Shown: positions 1 through 7,489, counted from the first letter of the stretch. The stretch: DNA of 62,345 nt from Clostridia bacterium (GCA_017404065.1 JAFRDB010000132.1:1-62345), one strand, 5' to 3'. A program made the numbers and translations. Notes: a model not told the origin generated them from the letters alone.

Positions 1-43
1 ATCTGAGTGTAGAATATTGTTTTTCATATTTATATTTTACACC

Positions 44-82
44 AGAGACAGCTTTCTGTAAAGAGGCTGTTTCTGTTTTTTT
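44..82 (+). terminator. rho-independent terminator of a gene left of the window
   Basis: Stem AGAGACAGC/GCTGTTTCT (one G-U pair) followed by a run of T. The orientation fits a plus-strand gene ending just outside the window. Confidence 0.6.
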
Positions 83-86
83 GTAT

Positions 87-140
87 AAAAAAAGGGTGTA
101 TCAAAACCATCATGGTAATGATTGGTTTTGATACAGCCCC
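87..140 (-). terminator. original rpsI terminator, displaced by the integrated element
   Basis: A perfect 12-bp stem (98-109 with 123-134) is extended by a GC base, and seven U follow on the minus strand. Before integration this would have lain directly downstream of rpsI. It is now 48.8 kb from the gene, which uses an element-borne terminator at 48931-48964 instead. Confidence 0.65.
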
Positions 141-170
141 TTTTGGCATTCTGTGTTTTCTTTGAATTTG

Positions 171-207
171 TTATCTCTTTGAGAACTGCGGCGCACGACG
201 GGCTGCC
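171..207 (-). repeat. left attachment site: copy of the rpsI 3' end
   Basis: These 37 nt match the last 37 nt of rpsI (48985-49021), including its stop codon, with a single mismatch at position 192 (C here, T in rpsI). Weaker similarity to rpsI continues to about 235, but with a net 2-nt loss that breaks the reading frame. This is the footprint expected when a tyrosine recombinase element inserts into the 3' end of a gene and restores that gene. Confidence 0.9.
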
Positions 208-282
208 TTGAGACCGTACTGCTCTTTCCTTCAATTCCTGAAAGTATTGATATTGTTGGGTTTTTGAGGTGTTACCTAAACA

Positions 283-303
283 TTTCACCCTTTTATAAAC
301 CCC
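283..303 (+). repeat. putative integrase arm-type site, left
   Basis: This 21-nt stretch (beginning TTTCACCC, ending AAACCCC) recurs exactly at 48799-48819, and with small changes at 48840-48859 near the other end of the element. Identical short repeats near both ends of a tyrosine-recombinase element are typical of integrase arm-binding sites. Binding itself is inferred. Confidence 0.5.
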
Positions 304-336
304 GACTTCGTTTACATTGTTTTCGTAGTTTACAGT

Positions 337-1533
337 TCATTTGAAAGCCTTATTTACAATACCAATTAATTCATTAGGTTTATTATACTTCACTTTTGCG
401 TAAATGTCAATAGTTATTTTACTATTTTCGTGTCCGGCAAGGTATTGAACCGTTTTCGGATCAACTCCCAAGTATATTAAATTTGTGATATATGTGTGTC
501 GAAGCTGATGTGGTGTTACATCAAAATCTAACGAATATATAAGTTTTGGATTATTCTTCTGATGTGAACCAAGCTCCGGATAGATAGTACATACCACTTT
601 TTGCCCGTTGACATATTTATAATATTTTCGTTCTTTCGCTGTACGCACCTCAATATATTTCCAAACTCTCTGAAATTGAGAATATGAAAGTGGTTCACCC
701 TTGCTGTCAGAAATCACAAAATCAGAAATTGATTTTTCTTTTGCCTCTTTCAGAATATCTATCAAGCATTTGGGTATCGGAATATCACGTTTCGCAGCAG
801 GTGATTTCAGTTCTGAGCTAATAACCGGTCGGTTTTTTACAGAACGCCACGCTCTGCGAACAGCTATATACGGAGTTGCACAATCAAGAAATACGCAGTC
901 CCATTGCAGACCGAGTATTTCCTCTCGCCTAAGACCTGAATATAATCCTATCATTACAAATAAATATGGAGGCAGATTTTTTACTGTATTAAGCAAAGTA
1001 TTTACTTGTTCATCGCTTAAAGCTTCTTTTTTGTTTTGTGCTTTTCCGCCTTTTGCAGATAAAGTGGCAGAAGGATTATTCTCAATTAACTGATTGGCTT
1101 CAGCAGAATAAAAAATACATTTTACCAACATATTAACCTTACTATATACTCCGGATGACATTTTTGATACAGGAACCATTAAAAGTTTTAGATCATCCAA
1201 TGTCACTTCATCCATGTACATATCGCCAATGGGTTCTATAATGTATTTTCGCATTGTGCGTTCATATCCTTGTAAAGTTTGAGGCTTAATAGTTGCCGAC
1301 TTCATTAACAACCATTTTTCGCAATATTCTTTTACTGTAGGATTTTCTCTGCAAAAAGTAATATTATCAATTTCTTTTTGAACAGCCTTAACCTTTTTAT
1401 GCAGCTCCTCACGGGTAGAACCATAAACTGCAACTCTTTTTCCATCAGCATCTTTTATTCTTGTTCTGTAGTATTCACTTCCATTATGTATTACCGTTTT
1501 ATATTCCGGCAGAACCTCTTTTTTTCTCGCCAT
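337..1533 (-). CDS. tyrosine integrase, intact copy
   Basis: This 398-residue site-specific recombinase catalyses integration and excision of the element at the rpsI attachment site. The N-terminal third has an AP2-like arm-binding domain followed by a SAM-like core-binding domain (around VKEYCEKWLLMKSATIKP). The C-terminal catalytic domain shows the expected residues: Arg in GLRREEI, Lys in the ELKSPAAKRDIPIP hairpin, TPHQLRHT, LAGHENS and the nucleophile in DIYAKV. It starts directly after the TGA of the paralogue at 1534-2784, whose last codons contain its ribosome-binding site (GAGGTG), so translation is probably coupled. As the only uninterrupted integrase it is the best candidate for the active enzyme. 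Its distance from the left att site (about 130 nt) is normal for the family. Confidence 0.93.
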   Translation of the reverse strand: MARKKEVLPEYKTVIHNGSEYYRTRIKDADGKRVAVYGSTREELHKKVKAVQKEIDNITFCRENPTVKEYCEKWLLMKSATIKPQTLQGYERTMRKYIIEPIGDMYMDEVTLDDLKLLMVPVSKMSSGVYSKVNMLVKCIFYSAEANQLIENNPSATLSAKGGKAQNKKEALSDEQVNTLLNTVKNLPPYLFVMIGLYSGLRREEILGLQWDCVFLDCATPYIAVRRAWRSVKNRPVISSELKSPAAKRDIPIPKCLIDILKEAKEKSISDFVISDSKGEPLSYSQFQRVWKYIEVRTAKERKYYKYVNGQKVVCTIYPELGSHQKNNPKLIYSLDFDVTPHQLRHTYITNLIYLGVDPKTVQYLAGHENSKITIDIYAKVKYNKPNELIGIVNKAFK

Positions 1534-2784
1534 TCAAAGCACCTCTTTTATTGTGTTATTTGTTATTTGCCTATCGTAGTTTTCGTTCCATAATGAGAAC
1601 GCTCCGTCTAATATTCCGGCAAGTTCATCAGGCTTGTTATACTTAACCTTTGCATATATATCCATTGTGATCTTGCTACTTTCGTGTCCGGCAAGGTATT
1701 GAACCGTTTTCGGATCAACAGACGCATGAATCAAATTAGTAATGTAAGTGTGCCTGAGCTGATGCGGTGTTACCTGAAAATCTAAACTATACACAACCTT
1801 ACCATTATGAGCCGCCTTTTCGCCAAGCACAGGCGTTACAGTATGTTTTATACGCTTCCCGTTTTCATAGCGGTAATAGTGGCGTTCTTTTGTCGTTCGG
1901 GTTACAATATATGTCCACAGGCGTTTAAATTGTGTATATGATAACGGATTACCTTCACGATTAGCCACTACATATTCAGATGTTGCATTTGCTTTTGCCT
2001 CTCGTAAACACTCAACTAAGCAGTCGGGCAACGGAATATCTCTGTGCGCTGCCGGAGTTTTTAACTCTGTCATAATAACAGGTCTGTTGTTTTCGGTGTG
2101 CCAAGCTCGGCGCACGGTTAAATACGGGGCATCTGTATCTAAATATACTGAATCCCATTTAAGCCCCAAAATTTCCTCACGCCTAAGCCCAGCATACAAT
2201 CCAATCATAACAAACACATAAGGCGGCAAGCCCTTTATCGCATCAAGTAATCTTTCAACCTGTTCATCTGTAAGTGGTATCTTGTCCTCTTGAGGAATAC
2301 CACCTGTTTTTGACGAAAGATTTGTTGTTGGATTGTTTTTAATAACTTTACTTTCTTTTGCGGCTGTAAAGATACATTTGTATAGTACATTCACCGATTT
2401 ATATACTGACGATGATTTCTTTTAAGCTGGGACAAGTGCCAAACGAATATCATCAAGAGTTACATCTGCCATGTGTTTATCACCAAGCGGTTTAATGATA
2501 TAATTTTTTATTTTTGATGTGTAATCGGTCAAAGTTGTCTGTCTTATATTTGCTGATTGCATTAACAGCCACTTTTCACAGTATTCTTTAACTGTTGGAG
2601 TAGTTCTGCAAAATGTTTTGTTTTCAATCTGCTCTTGTACTTCATGAAGTTTATCACAGAGTTCATCAATCGTCTTAGCGTACATTGCAATACGCCTTCC
2701 ATCCTGATCCCTGATTCTTGTTCTGTAATACTCCTCACCGTTCATAATAACAGTTCCAAATTGTTTTGTCTGTTTCTTTCTCAT
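1534..2784 (-). pseudogene. second tyrosine integrase, interrupted by an in-frame ochre codon
   Basis: This is a close paralogue of the downstream integrase. The N-terminal piece (2784 to 2422, 120 residues) contains the arm- and core-binding part. A TAA at 2422-2424 stands where the intact paralogue has Ser (VPVSKMSS against VPA-stop-KKSSS), and the frame then continues unchanged to 1534. The C-terminal piece has the whole catalytic set (GLRREEI, ELKTPAAHRDIP, TPHQLRHT, AGHESS, DIYAKV). A single nonsense change explains the break; there is no frameshift. The C-terminal piece could still be made from an internal start, as a catalytic domain without DNA-binding arms, but no strong ribosome-binding site supports this. 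Order of transcription is xis, this gene, then the intact integrase. Confidence 0.85.
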
Positions 2785-2890
2785 ATAAAAAATACCTCCT
2801 ATAAACTTTAATAACGCTATAGCTTTTGCATAAGTGTTGATTTCATTATATGAATCACAAATAAAATAAACCAGGCGCTTGACAAGCTAA

Positions 2891-3115
2891 TCAACGAACT
2901 TTTTGTTTACGGTAGGTATCTCTTTTTTCAGGAGGCAATGCACGATGCGTACATTTTGCTATATATTCTTGTAACGCTTCGCTTGTAAAATATACGCATC
3001 CGTTCGGAACATACTGAACAAACGATATTGCTCCGGCGGTTCGTGCCGTATCAAGCGTTGCAATACTAATTCCAAGAAAATTTGCTGCTTCTTTTCGTGT
3101 AAATATTTTTTGCAT
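2891..3115 (-). CDS. excisionase-type DNA-binding protein
   Basis: A 74-residue MerR/Xis-like winged-helix protein (IFTRKEAANFLGISIATLDTARTAG) with a basic C-terminus. The start was chosen at the ATG preceded by AAAGAGGTGAAAATA, not at an upstream in-frame codon. Small proteins of this type directly upstream of tyrosine integrases bend attachment-site DNA and favour excision. Its position at the head of the integrase operon fits that role. Confidence 0.8.
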   Translation of the reverse strand: MQKIFTRKEAANFLGISIATLDTARTAGAISFVQYVPNGCVYFTSEALQEYIAKCTHRALPPEKRDTYRKQKVR

Positions 3116-3138
3116 TATTTTCACCTCTTTGTGTTTAA

Positions 3139-3174
3139 TATAAAAACGCCATCTATATTTTTGTGATGGCGTTT
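3139..3174 (-). terminator. terminator after the MazF-like gene
   Basis: A 10-bp perfect stem, AAACGCCATC with GATGGCGTTT, is followed by U5 on the minus strand. It lies between the mazF-like stop and the excisionase start, so read-through would set int/xis expression. Confidence 0.65.
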
Positions 3175-3189
3175 GTTCTTTGAATTTTA

Positions 3190-3570
3190 TTATGGTGCTT
3201 CCATTTCTTCCGGAATGTAAAGCCCAAGGCTTTTTTCGATACATTCTCTTATTTCTTCCATCTGTAAGCGATCAACTTTTCCCATATACTTTTTAACCTG
3301 TCGCTTGTCGATTGTAGTTATTTGTTCAAGCAATACAAGCGAAGGATACAGGACTGCATCACCGTCAAGATAATAATGAGTAGGTAACTCACGCTTTTTA
3401 TGTATATTTGATGATAACGGTGCTACAATCAATGTTGGTGCAAAAAAGTTACCGCAATTATTTTGAAGCACAATTACAGGTCTTGTCCCGCTTTGAACAA
3501 ATCCAAAATGTGGTTCAAGCCCTGCCAAATATATATCGCCTCTGCGAAAAATCCAATTTTCATTTAACAT
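3190..3570 (-). CDS. MazF/PemK-family endoribonuclease toxin
   Basis: A 126-residue protein with the family pattern FRRGDIYLAGLEPHFG..QSGTRPVIVLQNN..N..APTLIVAPLSS and a C-terminal VDRLQMEEI helix. Family members cleave mRNA at short sequence motifs and are normally silenced by a small antitoxin encoded just upstream. No recognisable antitoxin is present. Upstream lie only a doubtful 39-codon ORF that overlaps the start (3560-3679) and a conserved non-coding segment (3676-3856). The ribosome-binding site is GAGGTTTTTTATA before ATG. Orphan MazF-like genes in the recombination module of clostridial elements are common. Stabilisation of the element is a reasonable inference. Confidence 0.85.
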   Translation of the reverse strand: MLNENWIFRRGDIYLAGLEPHFGFVQSGTRPVIVLQNNCGNFFAPTLIVAPLSSNIHKKRELPTHYYLDGDAVLYPSLVLLEQITTIDKRQVKKYMGKVDRLQMEEIRECIEKSLGLYIPEEMEAP

Positions 3571-3679
3571 TATAAAAAACCTCTTTTCGTTTTTTTCGTT
3601 TAATATGTATTACCTGAATTTGTCCTCGACACCCCCAGGCAGGGAAGTCATCAAGCGGCAGTTTGCTGAACTGCTCCAT
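3560..3679 (-). CDS. possible 39-residue leader ORF overlapping the MazF-like gene
   Basis: ATG at 3679 follows GGAGAGGTGAAATTCCT and the frame runs to a TGA that overlaps the ATG of the MazF-like gene. The product would be small and basic at its C-terminus. It could be a coupling leader or, less likely, an antitoxin. The related non-coding segment at 29871-30071 does not keep this ORF, which argues against a conserved protein. Confidence 0.25.
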   Translation of the reverse strand: MEQFSKLPLDDFPAWGCRGQIQVIHIKRKKRKEVFYNVK

Positions 3680-3856
3680 AGGAATTTCACCTCTCCGCCT
3701 TCATTATGACCGAGCTGCGAGTTACAGAAGTATCATTGTCCCCGTATATCGTCATCGCCAGCTTCGGTTGCAATCCGAATTTCGCAAAATGATTTATCGC
3801 TCACTTATTTATATAAGGTCATGGCGCTCATTGTTGCCGTAGCTCTTATATACGGT
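3676..3856 (-). ncRNA. conserved structured segment, copy A (candidate ncRNA or cis element)
   Basis: On the minus strand this segment aligns through its length with 29871-30071. Shared landmarks include CCGTAT near the 5' side, a GAGCT then CGGC block, GCGCCA(T/C)GACCTT, GTGA.CGATAAA, ATATACGG, AATG.TACT and a 3' GGTGA.ATTCC. It is rich in short self-complementary blocks and has no convincing long ORF. It precedes the mazF-like/xis/int genes, as copy B precedes tnpW and the serine recombinase. Function is unknown; a regulatory RNA, an attenuator or a transfer/recombination site are all possible. Confidence 0.5.
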
Positions 3857-4001
3857 AATGTACCTGATGAATGGTTATTCAGTTGTAAAGGTTCATTTAT
3901 AAGATGAAAGGATTACAATTTCATTTTGGAAGCCTGTTCAGGTTTCGGAAAATTGTCCTTTCACTTATATGGAATAAAAAGGGCGTTTTGTCTGGGTATT
4001 T

Positions 4002-4499
4002 TCAAAAATTTATTAAATATTTTTTTAATTTTCTTTTTGCGCTGACAATACTTTCGTGTACAGAAGCACGATGACTACCTTCAATTCTTGCAATTTCTCG
4101 TATTGTAAGCCCCCTAAAACAATTCATATATAGTCTTTTTTTCTGAACAGGAGTAAGAAGTGTATCAATAGCATTTTGAAGTTTTTCCTCGTACTCGCTT
4201 CGTTCTACCTGTTCGAGATATTCATCTTCCGCACTCGGTAATGTGCATTTGCATCGCTCATCATTTTCATCAAAAATTGACTGAACAAAATGTGATTCCA
4301 AATCATCGGCTTTAAATTCTTCGTGATAAAGTTCATCAGACAATTCTTTCAGCTTTTCAAAATCTTCTTTTGTAAACTCCGGATTTTCCACAGCAATCTT
4401 CTCAAATGTGATTTCAAGCGTACTGCCATCCGCATTTCGATATACGATGCCTTTTCTTACCTTGTTGATTGCATAATTTGATTTTTTATAATCTTTCAT
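4002..4499 (-). CDS. sigma-70 family regulator of the element
   Basis: A 165-residue protein whose C-terminal 60 residues form sigma region 4 (LTPVQKKRLYMNCFRGLTIREIARIEGSHRASVHESI). The N-terminal part is acidic and has no recognisable region 2, so it resembles the small sigma-like activators of Tn916-type elements, not a full sigma factor. The ATG at 4499 was chosen because AAGGATT lies 7 nt upstream; the longer frame begins at TTG. It follows a tandem terminator region (4602-4736), so it is probably transcribed only when that region is read through. Confidence 0.7.
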   Translation of the reverse strand: MKDYKKSNYAINKVRKGIVYRNADGSTLEITFEKIAVENPEFTKEDFEKLKELSDELYHEEFKADDLESHFVQSIFDENDERCKCTLPSAEDEYLEQVERSEYEEKLQNAIDTLLTPVQKKRLYMNCFRGLTIREIARIEGSHRASVHESIVSAKRKLKKYLINF

Positions 4500-4601
4500 T
4501 TTTAGTAATCCTTTCAATTCAAAATTTGTTTGGTAAATTTCAAATTGAGGATTACGGATATTCAGCTATGTAGCACAGCCACTTTTCATACATAAAAAAG
4601 C

Positions 4602-4736
4602 ACCTCCCCGGCAAGGGGGAGGTAGAGGGTAGAACCTTTAACACTGTACAAAGTTAATCGAGCAAACAAAAAAGCGCCGCACAAGTAAAAGTAAAATAGA
4701 AAAATTCTAAATTACCTTAAACTTTGTACGGCGCTT
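4602..4736 (-). terminator. tandem terminators with an alternative pairing (possible attenuator)
   Basis: Reading the minus strand, 4736-4721 pairs with 4686-4672 (AAGCGCCG arms) and U6 follows, a classic terminator. Segment 4729-4717 can instead pair with 4657-4646 (GTACAAAG arms), which would disrupt the first hairpin. A second terminator follows at 4623-4602 (ACCTCCCC/GGGGAGGT, then U6). The region separates the zinc-ribbon gene from the sigma-like gene. Confidence 0.5.
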
Positions 4737-4812
4737 GGCAGTCTCCTTTGAGAAATCTCAAATTCTCTCCGCTTGCACGATTAAAAGCATAATATTAAAT
4801 TTTTATCATTGT

Positions 4813-5103
4813 TTACCGGATTGGCTTTTTCGATTTATCCGGGAACTTAATCACACAATATTTTAATTTCTTCTGCCTGCGAAAATATCCTAAATTGATA
4901 AGATACTCCTGCTTGCATTTTTTGCAGTATATTTGTTTATGCCCTGAAATATCGGAGCAGACTTTATCTACTAAATACCCACAGTACGGACAATGTATAT
5001 CACGCATGGTTAATAATTCTGCTTCCTGCTTTGATTTCAAAAGTTTTTCCATAACTTCCGGCGTTAAAACCTTTAATTGTCTGAATGTTTGAGCATTGCT
5101 CAA
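4813..5103 (-). CDS. small zinc-ribbon protein
   Basis: A 96-residue protein with two CxxC pairs (HCPYCGYL and YCKKCKQEY) about 20 residues apart, making a four-cysteine zinc ribbon, and a basic tail (RRQKKLKY, KSKKPIR). The start is a TTG at 5103 that overlaps the TGA of the ImmA-type gene, with AGGATGATG upstream, so it looks translationally coupled. I do not recognise a characterised family. The context (third gene after a LexA-like repressor and its protease) suggests a regulatory or DNA/RNA-binding role in the element's switch. Confidence 0.65.
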   Translation of the reverse strand: MSNAQTFRQLKVLTPEVMEKLLKSKQEAELLTMRDIHCPYCGYLVDKVCSDISGHKQIYCKKCKQEYLINLGYFRRQKKLKYCVIKFPDKSKKPIR

Positions 5104-5810
5104 TTTACATCATCCTTCCCAAATCCCAATTCGGCGATATATTCATTCATAGGCTTACTGATATATAGCCCTAAATGCTTAATGCGTATTTGTAAAGCTG
5201 TTAAAGACGAACCCATATCAGACGCCATTTTTTGCAGGAAGTAAGTATCTTCAGGTCTGATAAAGCGGTCATCATAAATGGCAATACCGTTTGATCTTTT
5301 GTTTTTATTCAAATAATTACGCACCATAAACGAAGGTAGCAATAAAGCTCCAGCAAGTCGATCAACATTTGTTTCGTTAATATTGAATAAGCACTTTAAC
5401 TCATCGGCGGTATATGACATTTCTCTGTCAAATTCTCTGTGAAAACTTGCAGTTGAAAGACTTTTATCAACAATATAATGTGCTGCCTCGTGAGCAATCG
5501 TAAATCTGCGTCTGCCTGTTTCGTTTCTACCGCAAAGGCATTTTTCTATAACTATTGTCCCTTTGGGATAAATCCGTGTTTGCTTTTTCCCGTTGCAGCA
5601 AATAGTTAATGGTGTTTTGCCGTCTGATATAAAACCTAATTTTGATAAATCCTTTTCTGCAATAGTGTGATAGAGAATTGGTAACTTCAAATACTCCGTC
5701 ACAAAACCCTCAATGTCAACTTTGAAATTGTTAGTCGCTTGTTTTTTCATATAATCTTTAATCAATGTATTCCCAAGCTCATCAATAGAAGCACTTGTCA
5801 GCCACTTCAT
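5100..5810 (-). CDS. ImmA/IrrE-family metallo-endopeptidase
   Basis: A 236-residue protein with the zinc-protease motif HEAAH at residues 107-111 and an XRE/IrrE-type C-terminal part. In ICEBs1 the homologue ImmA cleaves the element's repressor after DNA damage or quorum signals and so starts excision. Here it lies 38 nt downstream of a LexA-like repressor, its likely partner or target, and upstream of a coupled zinc-ribbon gene. It lacks the N-terminal HTH seen in some fused versions. Confidence 0.85.
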   Translation of the reverse strand: MKWLTSASIDELGNTLIKDYMKKQATNNFKVDIEGFVTEYLKLPILYHTIAEKDLSKLGFISDGKTPLTICCNGKKQTRIYPKGTIVIEKCLCGRNETGRRRFTIAHEAAHYIVDKSLSTASFHREFDREMSYTADELKCLFNINETNVDRLAGALLLPSFMVRNYLNKNKRSNGIAIYDDRFIRPEDTYFLQKMASDMGSSLTALQIRIKHLGLYISKPMNEYIAELGFGKDDVN

Positions 5811-5848
5811 TTCTCTATCCTCACTTTCTATGTGTATTTTTGATACTG

Positions 5849-6451
5849 TTACAGTTTCTTTATAATGTGCTGTGCAACACCTTGAATAGAAAGCCCTGCA
5901 ACATATATATCATCGTAGTTTTCGTTTTCAGGGTGTAGATAATAACACTTTTTATCTTTATCAAAAGCAAGCGTTTTCAGCGTATTACAGTTATTATCGT
6001 CTAACGCAACTACAATTTGTCCCACATTGGAATAATCCTGTTTTTTTATAACAACCAAATCGCCGTCATTTATTCCTACATCTATCATTGAATCGCCGTC
6101 AGCGTGAAGTATATACAAATTACCTTTGCCGAAAATGGATACGGGCAACTGCATATAATCTTCGACCAATGCCTCTCGCTCATCAGGTGTACCGCATGGA
6201 ATAGAACCTACCAAAGCGGCATTGTTTGTCCTCAAATCCATTTTATCAATCTTATCGGTTGACATTTTCCCGTTTACATAGGATATGATTTCTCTGTCAG
6301 CCATTTCAACAAGATACCTATGCGCACAGGAAACAGCAATGTTCATTTCTTTTGCTATTTCACGAACCGTTGGCATACGGTGATTGTTTTCAAAACAATC
6401 CTCAATATAGGTTTTTATTTTGTTCATCAATTCAGTATTTTTGCTTCTCAT
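5849..6451 (-). CDS. LexA-like self-cleaving repressor (S24 peptidase)
   Basis: A 200-residue protein: N-terminal LexA-type winged helix (MPTVREIAKEMNIAVSCAHRYL), a linker with the cleavage site Cys86-Gly87 (IPCGTP), and a C-terminal S24 peptidase with nucleophile Ser121 (GDSMIDVG) and general base Lys159 (NTLKTL). RecA-stimulated autocleavage is the family mechanism, so the element is probably induced by DNA damage. The start at 6451 is supported by AGGAGATTTTATT; the longer frame to 6475 lacks a site. Its own promoter (6494-6521) and an 11-bp palindrome upstream (6533-6560) suggest autoregulation. It is too divergent from canonical LexA to be assumed to control the host SOS regulon. Confidence 0.85.
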   Translation of the reverse strand: MRSKNTELMNKIKTYIEDCFENNHRMPTVREIAKEMNIAVSCAHRYLVEMADREIISYVNGKMSTDKIDKMDLRTNNAALVGSIPCGTPDEREALVEDYMQLPVSIFGKGNLYILHADGDSMIDVGINDGDLVVIKKQDYSNVGQIVVALDDNNCNTLKTLAFDKDKKCYYLHPENENYDDIYVAGLSIQGVAQHIIKKL

Positions 6452-6493
6452 AATAAAATCTCCTATAAGGAACATTTGTTCTTGATAGATAAG

Positions 6494-6521
6494 AGTATAA
6501 CACCATAAGAAAAGTTGTCAA
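6494..6521 (-). promoter_or_regulatory. sigma-A-type promoter of the LexA-like gene
   Basis: On the minus strand TTGACA, 16 nt, TATACT. It lies 43 nt upstream of the chosen start codon. Confidence 0.7.
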
Positions 6522-6532
6522 TAGGCAAAAGT

Positions 6533-6560
6533 TAAGGTGGGTATTTATTTACCCACCTTA
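6533..6560. promoter_or_regulatory. 11-bp-arm palindrome, possible operator
   Basis: TAAGGTGGGTA, a 6-nt spacer, then TACCCACCTTA, just upstream of the -35 of the LexA-like gene. A T-rich tract follows on the plus strand, so a plus-strand terminator is an alternative, but no plus-strand gene ends here. Confidence 0.45.
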
Positions 6561-6599
6561 AAGCGTTTTTTGTTTTTTGTCGATTTTTTGTATTGATTA

Positions 6600-6700
6600 T
6601 TGTTGCTTGGCACTATTATATTCATACATACGCTGACCGCAAGAGAGAATAATGGTCGTAATTCCTTTATATCATGTAATGTATCGTGAACATAAATTCA
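6600..6700 (-). pseudogene. 3' fragment of a diguanylate cyclase gene
   Basis: About 100 nt resemble the 3' end of the GGDEF gene at 47747-48646. The minus strand reads VHDTLHDIKELRPLFSLA and then, after a 1-nt loss, DQRMYEYNSAKQ. The upstream part of the gene is absent. It is a relic of a duplication or recombination between the two ends of the element, not a functional gene. Confidence 0.6.
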
Positions 6701-6705
6701 TGATC

Positions 6706-7038
6706 CTAATCTTTCAAATATGTCTCTTTATAGTTGTTTCCCCAATCCTGCATCGCATTTAAGATTGGGCGCATAGATTCCCCAAGCGGAGAAAGTGCAT
6801 ATTCCACTCTCGGCGGTACCTCCGGATATACGGTACGGGTAATAATGCCGTCATTTTCCATAGAACGCAGACTATCGGTCAAAACCTTTTGACTGATACC
6901 TTCAAGCGATTTATGTAATTCATTAAACCTCCAAGGACGAACAAGAAGATTACGCATAATAAGGAGCTTCCATTTGTTGCCTATCAGTTGTACGGTTGTT
7001 GCAACGGGGCAATCCGGCAATTCTGCTTTTGTTTTCAT
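6706..7038 (-). CDS. HxlR-family transcriptional regulator
   Basis: A 110-residue winged-helix protein with the HxlR signature: a conserved N-terminal Cys (PDCPVATTVQLIGNKWKLLI), then RFNELHKSLEGISQKVLT and an RTVYPEVPPRVEY wing. Family members sense aldehydes, quinones or thiol stress through that cysteine and usually control a neighbouring oxidoreductase. Here it is divergent from the ACGX peptide operon, which contains an MDR oxidoreductase, so it is the likely local regulator. The start at 7038 is supported by GGAGGGATTAT; an upstream codon in frame is weaker. Confidence 0.85.
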   Translation of the reverse strand: MKTKAELPDCPVATTVQLIGNKWKLLIMRNLLVRPWRFNELHKSLEGISQKVLTDSLRSMENDGIITRTVYPEVPPRVEYALSPLGESMRPILNAMQDWGNNYKETYLKD

Positions 7039-7191
7039 ATAATCCCTCCAAAACTTCAAAATCGAATGTTACAGTACAATTATACTATAATATATTAAAA
7101 AAATCAATTATCTAAAAAAATTTTTTCATAAAAATCAGCGTTGTTACACAATTCTTACAAAAAGGTAAGTGGGTTATAAAAAAGTGCGTAC

Positions 7192-7220
7192 TTGTGCATA
7201 TTCAAGGCTTTGTATATAAT
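7192..7220 (+). promoter_or_regulatory. candidate promoter of the ACGX operon
   Basis: TTGTGC, 17 nt, TATAAT in the 234-nt gap between the divergent HxlR gene and the peptide gene. A second TATAAT lies directly downstream. No clear operator palindrome was seen. Confidence 0.45.
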
Positions 7221-7272
7221 TATAATCACAGAAAGCAAACCGCTTTTTGAATATTTACAGGAGGTTGTAACA

Positions 7273-7467
7273 ATGGCTCTTTCCAATTTATTTAACTGGG
7301 GCAAAGAGAATGAGGCTCCCGCTTCTGCTTGCGGTGCATCTGATAAGCCTGCTGCTTGCGGTGCGTCCGATAAGCCGGAAGAAAAGCCCGCCGCCTGCGG
7401 TGCGGCTGATAAGCCCGAAGAAAAGCCTGCTGCCTGCGGTTCTGCTTGCGGCGCCGGAGATAAGTAA
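7273..7467 (+). CDS. ACGX-repeat RiPP precursor peptide
   Basis: A 64-residue peptide with a short leader (MALSNLFNWGKENEAP) and a core of repeated ACG-(A/S) units separated by DKPEEKPA-type spacers; five cysteines in total, the last two in ACGSACGAGDK. It is followed after about 110 nt by a radical SAM/SPASM protein of the type named in databases for the ACGX system, so the cysteines are the likely sites of modification (a thioether or similar link). The product's structure and function are not known. The start at 7273 follows a perfect AGGAGG; in-frame codons upstream lack a site. The repeat number suggests expansion by slippage of GC-rich repeat DNA. No export protease or transporter is adjacent, so the product may act inside the cell. 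Confidence 0.85.
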   Translation: MALSNLFNWGKENEAPASACGASDKPAACGASDKPEEKPAACGAADKPEEKPAACGSACGAGDK

Positions 7468-7489
7468 AAGGCTTATCTTTCCCAAACCA

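Noticed and set aside
37..288. 83-codon open frame on the minus strand across the left att site
   Set aside because: It spans two terminator hairpins and an out-of-frame copy of the rpsI end; no ribosome-binding site.
2422..2784. 120-residue integrase N-terminal ORF as a stand-alone regulator
   Set aside because: The frame continues unchanged past a single TAA into the catalytic domain, so it is a broken integrase.
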